A DNA stretch of 14,749 nucleotides, from positions 1 to 14,749 of the forward strand of contig DHKK01000085.1 in the NCBI GenBank assembly GCA_002404795.1, in the 5' to 3' direction. The stretch is from Clostridiales bacterium UBA4696. Lineage in GTDB: Bacteria; Bacillota; Clostridia; Oscillospirales; Oscillospiraceae. The first letter of the stretch is position 1; each line of letters begins with the position of its first letter. The notes below the pieces were generated by a model that saw only the letters and a program-made list of their open reading frames with translations, was not told where the DNA came from and searched no databases. The position numbers and the translations under genes are program-made. Positions 1 through 6,003 of this stretch are shown piece by piece.

Positions 1-1320
1 ATGGTCAAGGCCGTCACCGACGCCGGCTATGACTACATCATGATGGACAAGGAGCTCACCCGCTACGGCGGCGTCGAGACAAGAGACGAGGGCCGTCTGT
101 ACGCCAAGTGGCTCAAGGAGCACGAAGGCCAGTATGACGGCGTCATCTTCTCCATGCCCATTTTCGCCGACGAAAACGGTGCCATCACCGCCCTGCAGGA
201 CGCGGGCGTGCCCATCCTCATGCAGGCCTATCCCGACGAGATCGGCAAGATGGACTTTGCCCACCGCCGCGACGCCTACTGCGGCAAGTTCTCCGTCACG
301 GACGTGTTCTGTCAGTATCAGGTGCCGTTCACGGTGCTCAAGCCCCATGTCGTGCATCCGCTGAGCGCCAAGTTCCAGGAGAACCTGCGCGACTTCGCCG
401 CCATCTGCCGTGTCGTCAACGGCATGAAGCGCTTCAACCTCGGCTGCATCGGCGCGCGCACCACCGCGTTCAAGACCGTCCGCTTCGACGAGCTGGCCAT
501 GCAGAAAAAAGGCATCAATGTTGAATCATTCGATCTTTCCGAAGTCTTTGAAAAGGTTCGCGCCAAGGCGGACGACGACGCTGTTGTGCTGGCCAAGCTC
601 GAGCATCTGAAGAACTACACCGACTTCTCCAAGGTCCCGGCCTCCAACGCCCTGACGCTGGCGAAGGTCTCCGTCGTGCTCGACGAGTACATCGAAGAAT
701 ACCACCTCGACGCCCTGGCGCTTCGCTGCTGGAACGAGATGGAGACCTATCTTCGCATCTGCCCGTGCGTCCTGCTCTCCGAGCTGAACGACCGCGGCAT
801 CGTCGCCTCCTGCGAGATCGACATGTGCTCCGCCATCTCCATGCGAGCCATGAGCCTTGCCTCCGAAGGCCCGGCTGCCGTGCTCGACTGGAACAACAAC
901 TACGGCGATGACGAGGACAAGATCATCCTCTTCCACTGCGGCCCGGTCGCCCAGACGCTGATGGCCGGCAAGGGCACCGTCACCGAGCACAAGATGTTCG
1001 CCAAGAACGATCCGGGTTCCGGCTGGGGCTGCAACGAGGGCCGCATCAAGCCCATGCCTATCACTATCTCCAACTGCCAGACCAAGGACGGCAAGATCGT
1101 CATCTACGCGTCTGAAGCGAAATTCACCGACGATCCCATCGAGGACGGCTATTTCGGCTGCGGCGGCGTCGCAGAGATCCCGCACCTGCAGGATAAGTGC
1201 ATCAAGCTCGCCAAGGGCGGCTTCAAGCACCACACCGCCATCTGCGAGGGCCATTACAAAGAGATTCTCAAGGAAGCGTTCACGACCTACCTCGGCTACG
1301 ACTGGGTCGACATCGACTGA
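1..1320 (+). CDS. L-fucose/L-arabinose isomerase-family sugar isomerase, 5' partial
   Basis: This is a cytoplasmic metal-dependent aldose-ketose isomerase of the FucI/AraA fold; the exact sugar is not readable. The frame is open from the first base. Homologues carry about 30-40 residues before the part that begins here with MVKAVTDAGYD, so the ATG at base 1 is probably an internal Met and the true start lies outside the window. Within the 439 visible residues, the CEID motif (E272) and LDWNN motif (D296) lie 24 residues apart, the same spacing as the two acidic Mn ligands E337 and D361 of E. coli FucI. His410/411 in GGFKHHT is the candidate for the third ligand. The protein is shorter than E. 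coli FucI (591 aa), as is usual for the fucose-isomerase-like subgroup, which also includes sulfoquinovose isomerases. The gene ends in a strong terminator, so it is the last gene of its unit. Family assignment is firm; substrate is unknown. Confidence 0.85.
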   Translation: MVKAVTDAGYDYIMMDKELTRYGGVETRDEGRLYAKWLKEHEGQYDGVIFSMPIFADENGAITALQDAGVPILMQAYPDEIGKMDFAHRRDAYCGKFSVTDVFCQYQVPFTVLKPHVVHPLSAKFQENLRDFAAICRVVNGMKRFNLGCIGARTTAFKTVRFDELAMQKKGINVESFDLSEVFEKVRAKADDDAVVLAKLEHLKNYTDFSKVPASNALTLAKVSVVLDEYIEEYHLDALALRCWNEMETYLRICPCVLLSELNDRGIVASCEIDMCSAISMRAMSLASEGPAAVLDWNNNYGDDEDKIILFHCGPVAQTLMAGKGTVTEHKMFAKNDPGSGWGCNEGRIKPMPITISNCQTKDGKIVIYASEAKFTDDPIEDGYFGCGGVAEIPHLQDKCIKLAKGGFKHHTAICEGHYKEILKEAFTTYLGYDWVDID

Positions 1321-1335
1321 TCCCAAAACCCAACA

Positions 1336-1367
1336 CGCCCCGGGCGGCACCGCCGCCCGGGGCGTTT
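1336..1367 (+). terminator. Rho-independent terminator of the sugar isomerase gene
   Basis: A perfect 13-bp GC-rich stem (CGCCCCGGGCGGC, 1336-1348, pairing with 1352-1364) has a 3-nt loop and is followed by TTT and a T-rich stretch. It starts 15 bp after the stop codon, so it ends the isomerase transcript. Confidence 0.85.
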
Positions 1368-1421
1368 CTGGTTGTCAAAGACCGCGCAGTCCGTCTCATG
1401 CTGCGTTTTTCTGATTTTTTC

Positions 1422-1527
1422 GTAGGGGCCGATGCCCACATCGGCCCGCGCAGGATGTGCCGGTTTTTACGAAAAACTCCGGCGAATCCGTACTGCCCGA
1501 GGGGGCGATGTGGGCATCGGCCCCTAC
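1422..1527. repeat. Composite palindromic intergenic repeat (REP/MITE-like)
   Basis: Two inverted arms, 1422-1447 and 1502-1527, match at 25 of 26 positions. The outer ends read GTAGGGGC and GCCCCTAC. Each arm is itself a small hairpin: GGGCCGATG (1426-1434) pairs with CATCGGCCC (1439-1447) across a 4-nt loop, and 1501-1510 pairs with 1515-1524 with one mismatch. Between the arms is a further small hairpin, GTTTTT (1463-1468) pairing with AAAAAC (1472-1477). The element sits between the 3' ends of two convergent genes, as REP/BIME-type elements commonly do. It has no coding capacity of its own. I recall GTAGGGGC-ended palindromes as abundant in Oscillospiraceae genomes, but the copy number here cannot be checked. 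It might also act as a weak bidirectional terminator for the pseudouridine synthase gene. Confidence 0.8.
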
Positions 1528-1567
1528 ATATGCGGCGCGGTTTCTGCGATGCCCTGTAAAAATCGGA

Positions 1568-2170
1568 CTACAAACCGAGCGCATGCAGCTCCTCGGGGGT
1601 CAGGGGGCGGTAGGCGCCGGGGGCGAGGGCGGCGTCGAGCCGGACAGGGCCGATGGCCCAGCGCTTGAGATAGAACACGTGCGCGCCCACGGCCTTGACC
1701 ATCAGCTTGACCTGATGCTTGCGTCCCTCCGTGATCCAGAGCTTCCCGGCCGTGACCGGACGGCCGGGGTTTTTGAGATATTTGTCCCGGAACCGCTCCG
1801 GCAGGTACGCTTCGCTCTCCCCGATGGTGGTGTGCGCGAGCAGCGCGGCCCGCGCCGGGCGCGAGAGCGGCTGGCCCTCCATGAGCACGACGCCCGTCTC
1901 GAGCTGCCGCAGGGCAGCGTCGTCCAGATGGCCGAAGGCGCGGTATTCGTATTCCTTTTCCACGTGCTGCTCCGGCCGCAGCAGCCGCACATCGAGCATC
2001 CCGTCGTCCGTAAACAGCAGCAGCCCCTCCGTGTCCTTGTCGAGCCGGCCGACCGGATGCAGCGTCTGCTGCAGCGCCTCCGGGAAGCAGCGCATGACGG
2101 TCTCGCGCCGCGCGTCCCGCCGGGCGGTCAGAAGCCCGCGGGGCTTGTTGAGCATGTAATACTGCGCCAT
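1568..2170 (-). CDS. RsuA/RluE-family rRNA pseudouridine synthase, S4-less
   Basis: This 200-residue enzyme would isomerise one uridine in rRNA to pseudouridine. The N-terminus opens directly with the synthase motif MLNKPRGLL (residues 6-14). The catalytic motif GRLDKDTEGLLLFTDDG follows, with the nucleophile Asp44. The C-terminal LWITEGRKHQVKLM motif (about 143-156) is typical of the RsuA/RluB/RluE/RluF branch. The S4 RNA-binding domain found at the start of RsuA, RluB and RluF is absent, as in RluE, so the target base cannot be inferred. The start is supported by AAGGAGG (2177-2183, minus strand) 6 nt before the ATG. It stands alone, divergent from the aconitase operon and convergent with the sugar isomerase. 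No classical terminator is seen; the palindromic repeat lies about 40 bp downstream. Confidence 0.92.
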   Translation of the reverse strand: MAQYYMLNKPRGLLTARRDARRETVMRCFPEALQQTLHPVGRLDKDTEGLLLFTDDGMLDVRLLRPEQHVEKEYEYRAFGHLDDAALRQLETGVVLMEGQPLSRPARAALLAHTTIGESEAYLPERFRDKYLKNPGRPVTAGKLWITEGRKHQVKLMVKAVGAHVFYLKRWAIGPVRLDAALAPGAYRPLTPEELHALGL

Positions 2171-2197
2171 CCGACCCCTCCTTCCGCTTTTTTGACC

Positions 2198-2226
2198 ATC
2201 ATACCGGAAGCGGCGGCAAAATGCAA
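2198..2226 (-). promoter_or_regulatory. Sigma-A-like promoter of the pseudouridine synthase gene
   Basis: On the minus strand, -35 TTGCAT (2221-2226) and -10 TATGAT (2198-2203) are separated by 17 bp. The -10 lies about 27 bp upstream of the start codon. Each box differs from consensus at one or two positions. Confidence 0.6.
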
Positions 2227-2335
2227 GAACGGCGCGCAGGAAATGACGGAGGCAATGCGAAATCCTGCAAAAACGGCCGCTGACCGCTGGCTGGATTGTG
2301 AAAAAAGCAGAATTTATGAATTTTTGCAGGAATAC

Positions 2336-2364
2336 TTTTCAAAAACGCGTTTCTGTGATAAAGT
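2336..2364 (+). promoter_or_regulatory. Putative extended -10 promoter of the aconitase-icd operon
   Basis: TTTTCA (2336-2341), a 17-bp spacer and TAAAGT (2359-2364) are preceded by the TGN extension TGA (2356-2358). The boxes are weak (4 of 6 each) but the TGN and spacing fit. They lie 38 bp before the ATG in the AT-rich part of the divergent intergenic region. No operator or riboswitch is evident. Confidence 0.4.
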
Positions 2365-2402
2365 GTAACAAAAGAAAAACCGACCGGAAGGAAGGACCAA
2401 CC

Positions 2403-4637
2403 ATGAAACTGACGAACCACGGCGTTTTCCTCTGCGGCGGCGTGCCGCAGAGGAGCGCTTCCATCCGCCCGGAGGACGGGCGGCGGCTGACGATGGCCTA
2501 CCGCATCCTGCAGGCGCACAACCAGTCCGGCGACGAGAAAAAGCTCCGGATCCGCTTTGACGCCATGCTCTCGCACGACATCACCTACGTCGGCATCATC
2601 CAGCAGGCCCGGGCCAGCGGCATGCGGGAATTTCCCATCCCCTACGCGCTGACCAACTGCCATAACAGCCTCTGCGCCGTCGGCGGCACGATCAACGAGG
2701 ACGATCACGTCTTCGGCCTGTCCGCGGCAAAAAAATACGGCGGCATCTACGTGCCCGCCAACCAGAGCGTCATCCATTCCTATGCGCGCGAGCAGATGGC
2801 GGCCTGCGGCGCGATGATCCTGGGCTCGGACTCGCATACGCGCTACGGCGCGCTCGGCACCATGGCCGTGGGCGAGGGCGGGCCGGAGCTGGCCAAGCAG
2901 CTACTCCGGCACACGTGGGATGCAGACCTGCCCGAGGTCGTGCTGGTCTATCTGACGGGCAAGCCCCGCCGCGGCGTCGGCCCGCATGATGTGGCGCTCG
3001 CGCTGGTACAGGCGACGTTCGCCTCCGGCTTCGTCAAAAACCGCGTGCTGGAATTCGCCGGCCCCGGCATTGCCAGCCTGCCCATCGACTTCCGCAACGG
3101 CATCGACGTCATGACGACCGAGACCACCTGCCTGTCCTCCATCTGGCAGACCGATGAAGAGACGAAGAACTTCTTCGAGATCCACGGCCGTCCGGAGGCG
3201 TATCAGGCGCTCGCCCCCGGCGACGGCGCGTATTATGACCGCATGGTCGAGATCGACCTGTCCGCCGTCGAGCCGATGATCGCCCTGCCGTTCCACCCGT
3301 CGAATGCCTACCCCATCCGCGAGTTCCTCGCGAACGCCGAAGACCTGCTCGCCGGGGTCGAGGCCGAGGCGAAAAAGCGCTGGCCGAAGGCCGACGTGCA
3401 CCTGCTGGGTAAGATCCATGACGGCGCGGTCTGGGCCGACCAGGGCATCATCGCGGGCTGCGCGGGCGGCATGTTCGACAATATCGACGAGGCTGCGCAG
3501 ATCCTGCGCGGCGGCTCGATCGGCGATAGCTATTTCTCCATGAACGTCTATCCCACGTCCGTCCCCGTGAGCCTTGCGCTGACGCGCATGGGCGTGACGG
3601 CGGAGCTGCTGGAGACCGGTGCGATCATCAAGCCCAGCTTCTGCGGCCCGTGCTTCGGCGCCGGCGACGTGCCCGCCAACAACGGCCTGTCGCTCCGCCA
3701 TACGACGCGCAACTTCCCGAACCGCGAGGGCTCGAAGCCCGGCGAAGGGCAGTTCGCGGGCGTGTGCCTGATGGACGCGCGCTCCATCGCCGCGACGGCG
3801 AAGAACGGCGGCCGCATCACCCCGGCCGACGCGCTGGACTACGAGCCGGAGCGTCACCCCTATGTCTTTGACAAGACCGTTTATGCCCGCCGCGTCTACA
3901 ACGGCTTCGGCCATCCGCAGCCCGGGACGAAGCTCATCATGGGCCCGAACATCACCGACTGGCCGAAGATGTACGAGCTCGGCGAAAACCTCCTGCTGGA
4001 GCTGGCCGCCGTTATCCACGACCCCGTGACCACCACGGACGAGCTCATCCCGTCCGGCGAGACCTCGTCCTACCGCTCGAACCCCCTGCGGCTGGCGGAG
4101 TTCACGCTCTCGCGCCGCGTGCCGGACTATGTGCCGCGCGCAAAGAAGATCGCCGCGCTCGAAGCCGAACGCAGAGCCGATGCTTCTCCCGAGGCGCTGC
4201 ACGCCGTGCTGGCGCACTTTGGCGACGCCGACGCGCTGATGAAGACCACCCAGTTCGGCTCCTGCGTGTTCGCCAACAAGCCCGGCGACGGCTCTGCCAG
4301 AGAGCAGGCGGCCTCGTGCCAGAAGGTTCTGGGCGGCTTTGCGAACATCTGCTACGAATTTGCCACCAAGCGCTACCGCAGCAACTGCATCAACTGGGGC
4401 ATGCTGCCGTTCACGCTGGATGCGGATACGCCGTTTGATCATCAGCCGGGCGACTATGTCTTCGTGCCGGACGTGCGGAAGCTGGTCGGGCAGGGGAGTG
4501 AGGATTTCCCGGCCATGGTCCTGCGCGCCGACGGAAGCAAAATGCCCCTCGTGCTGCACGTCCGGGGCCTGACCGGCGACGAGCGGGAGATTCTGCTCGA
4601 CGGCTGTCTGATGAACTACTACGCCAAGCGCGGATAA
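2403..4637 (+). CDS. acn: Aconitase-family hydratase (probable aconitate hydratase)
   Basis: The 744-residue protein is a [4Fe-4S] aconitase-superfamily hydratase that probably interconverts citrate and isocitrate. The start at 2403 is chosen because GAAGGA (2391-2396) precedes it by 6 nt; the in-frame ATG at 2298 has no such site and would add a non-conserved tail. Candidate cluster ligands are C353 (in AGCAGGMFDN) and C414/C417 (in CGPC); the 61-residue spacing resembles 358/421/424 of mitochondrial aconitase. H125 and D143-S144-H145 match H147 and D165-S166-H167, with the same 20-residue spacing. The swivel domain is C-terminal and keeps the catalytic Ser as S631 in GDGSAREQ. Oddities: GSCTNS is replaced by AGCAGG, the Asp of the Asp-His pair is Cys86-His87, and the second Ser of SSR is Ala632. 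Activity is therefore inferred mainly from the coupled isocitrate dehydrogenase gene. Another hydroxy-acid dehydratase activity remains possible. Confidence 0.85.
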   Translation: MKLTNHGVFLCGGVPQRSASIRPEDGRRLTMAYRILQAHNQSGDEKKLRIRFDAMLSHDITYVGIIQQARASGMREFPIPYALTNCHNSLCAVGGTINEDDHVFGLSAAKKYGGIYVPANQSVIHSYAREQMAACGAMILGSDSHTRYGALGTMAVGEGGPELAKQLLRHTWDADLPEVVLVYLTGKPRRGVGPHDVALALVQATFASGFVKNRVLEFAGPGIASLPIDFRNGIDVMTTETTCLSSIWQTDEETKNFFEIHGRPEAYQALAPGDGAYYDRMVEIDLSAVEPMIALPFHPSNAYPIREFLANAEDLLAGVEAEAKKRWPKADVHLLGKIHDGAVWADQGIIAGCAGGMFDNIDEAAQILRGGSIGDSYFSMNVYPTSVPVSLALTRMGVTAELLETGAIIKPSFCGPCFGAGDVPANNGLSLRHTTRNFPNREGSKPGEGQFAGVCLMDARSIAATAKNGGRITPADALDYEPERHPYVFDKTVYARRVYNGFGHPQPGTKLIMGPNITDWPKMYELGENLLLELAAVIHDPVTTTDELIPSGETSSYRSNPLRLAEFTLSRRVPDYVPRAKKIAALEAERRADASPEALHAVLAHFGDADALMKTTQFGSCVFANKPGDGSAREQAASCQKVLGGFANICYEFATKRYRSNCINWGMLPFTLDADTPFDHQPGDYVFVPDVRKLVGQGSEDFPAMVLRADGSKMPLVLHVRGLTGDEREILLDGCLMNYYAKRG

Positions 4638-4641
4638 GGAG
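4636..4641 (+). promoter_or_regulatory. Ribosome binding site of icd overlapping the aconitase stop
   Basis: AAGGAG overlaps the aconitase TAA (4635-4637) and lies 6 nt before the icd ATG. The ribosome finishing aconitase thus lands on the icd start signal, which suggests translational coupling of the two enzymes. Confidence 0.8.
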
Positions 4642-4647
4642 AATCGC

Positions 4648-5853
4648 ATGGAAAAGATCCAAATGAAAACGCCGCTCGTCGAGATGGACGGCGACGAAAT
4701 GACCAGAGTCCTCTGGAAAATGATCAAGGACGAGCTGATCTGCCCGTTCGTCGAGCTGAAGACTGAATATTATGACCTTGGCCTGCTGCACCGCAACGAG
4801 ACGAAGGATCAGGTCACCGTCGACGCGGCGCTGGCCACGCGGAAATACGGCGTGGCCGTCAAATGCGCGACGATTACCCCGAATGCGCAGCGGATGGCCG
4901 AATATCCGCAGCTGACCGAGATGTGGAAAAGCCCGAACGGCACCATTCGCTCCATTCTGGACGGCACGGTCTTCCGCGCGCCGATCCTGCTCGACGCCAT
5001 CAAGCCCGTCGTGCGCAACTGGGAAAAGCCCATCACCATCGCCCGCCACGCCTACGGCGACGTGTATAAGTCCGTGAGCTTTGCCACAGACGAGCCCGGC
5101 GAGTGCACCATGACCTTCCGCGGCGCGTCCGGCAAGGAGCAGACCGTCCTCGTCCAGAAGGTCGACGGCCCGGCCGTCTTCCAGGGCGAGCACAACAAGG
5201 AATCAAGCATCCGCTCGTTCGCCAAGGCCTGCTTCCAGTATGCCATCGACACGAAGCAGGACCTCTGGTTCTCCACCAAGGACACCATCGCCAAGGTCTA
5301 CGACGGCGCGTTCAAGCGCATCTTCGAGGAGGAATACGAGCAGACCTACAAAGCGCAGTTTGAAGCGCTGGGGCTGACGTATTTCTATACCCTGATCGAC
5401 GATGCGGTCGCCCGCGTCATCCGCAGCCGCGGCGGCTTCATCTGGGCCTGCAAGAACTATGACGGCGACGTGATGAGCGACATGGTCTCCACGGCCTTCG
5501 GCTCGCTCGCCATGATGACCTCCGTGCTCGTCGCGCCGGACGGCACGACGGAGTATGAGGCCGCGCACGGCACGGTCACGCGCCATTATTACAGGTATCT
5601 GCAGGGCGAAAAGACCTCGACCAACCCCATGGCGACCATCTTCGCCTGGACCGGCGCGCTGCGCAGGCGCGGCCAGCTCGACGGCCTTGCCGACCTTGCG
5701 GCATTTGCCGACAGGCTCGAGGCTGCGAGCCTCGACACCATCCGCGCAGGCATCATGACGAAGGACCTCGCCGGTCTCGTCGAAGGCTCTGCGCCCAAGG
5801 CCGTCACCAGTGAAGACTTCCTGCACGCCATCCGCGCCCGCCTGGAGGCGTAA
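4648..5853 (+). CDS. icd: NADP-dependent isocitrate dehydrogenase (eukaryotic-type)
   Basis: The 401-residue cytoplasmic homodimeric enzyme oxidatively decarboxylates isocitrate to 2-oxoglutarate with NADP+. It belongs to the type II (human IDH1-like) group rather than the E. coli Icd group, as shown by CATITPN (residues 73-79), WKSPNGTIR (93-101), R110, and RHAYGDVY (133-140). These correspond to IDH1 T77, S94, R100, R109, R132 and Y139. The metal-binding NYDGDVMSD segment and the NADP-specificity loop HGTVTRHY (R312-H313, like IDH1 R314-H315) are present. Length is normal for the family and no key residue is missing. It is separated from the aconitase gene by 10 bp and followed by a terminator, so the two form one operon. 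The products supply 2-oxoglutarate and NADPH for biosynthesis. Citrate synthase is not in the window. Confidence 0.96.
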   Translation: MEKIQMKTPLVEMDGDEMTRVLWKMIKDELICPFVELKTEYYDLGLLHRNETKDQVTVDAALATRKYGVAVKCATITPNAQRMAEYPQLTEMWKSPNGTIRSILDGTVFRAPILLDAIKPVVRNWEKPITIARHAYGDVYKSVSFATDEPGECTMTFRGASGKEQTVLVQKVDGPAVFQGEHNKESSIRSFAKACFQYAIDTKQDLWFSTKDTIAKVYDGAFKRIFEEEYEQTYKAQFEALGLTYFYTLIDDAVARVIRSRGGFIWACKNYDGDVMSDMVSTAFGSLAMMTSVLVAPDGTTEYEAAHGTVTRHYYRYLQGEKTSTNPMATIFAWTGALRRRGQLDGLADLAAFADRLEAASLDTIRAGIMTKDLAGLVEGSAPKAVTSEDFLHAIRARLEA

Positions 5854-5863
5854 GAATGATCAG

Positions 5864-5904
5864 AATCTCCGCCCGGCTCCCTGTCCGCCGGGCGGGGATT
5901 TTTT
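5864..5904 (+). terminator. Rho-independent terminator of the acn-icd operon
   Basis: A 14-bp stem (AATCTCCGCCCGGC, 5864-5877, pairing with 5887-5900 with one G-U pair) encloses a 9-nt loop and is followed by a run of six T (5899-5904). It lies 10 bp after the icd stop. Confidence 0.88.
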
Positions 5905-5927
5905 ACGCATTTTGTGCGGCTTGCATA

Positions 5928-5957
5928 TTGTCATTTCGGCGCGTTGTGTGCTAAACT
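5928..5957 (+). promoter_or_regulatory. Promoter of the MMPL-GLUG operon
   Basis: TTGTCA (5928-5933, 5 of 6 consensus), an 18-bp spacer and TAAACT (5952-5957) carry a TGC extended -10 (5949-5951). The -10 lies 46 bp upstream of the transporter ATG and starts just after the icd terminator, so the envelope operon is an independent unit. Confidence 0.6.
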
Positions 5958-6003
5958 GGAATGAAAAATTTTAAGAGGTAAAAATAGCACAGGAGCGTGA
6001 ATT

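Noticed and set aside
1321..1567. Possible riboswitch or small RNA in the gene-free stretch
   Set aside because: All structure is explained by the terminator and the palindromic repeat; no promoter or known aptamer core is visible, and it lies between gene ends rather than before a start.
1457..2368. A 303-codon plus-strand open frame across the palindromic repeat and the pseudouridine synthase gene
   Set aside because: No ribosome binding site or family similarity; the minus strand holds the real gene with its own start signals.
2298..2402. Upstream in-frame ATG for the aconitase-family protein
   Set aside because: The extension would be encoded across the predicted promoter, has no Shine-Dalgarno sequence, and is not part of the family; the ATG at 2403 has one 6 nt upstream.
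2901..4727. A 608-codon minus-strand open frame opposite the aconitase gene
   Set aside because: Same composition artefact; it spans the aconitase-icd junction and shows no recognisable domain, while the plus strand encodes a conserved enzyme.
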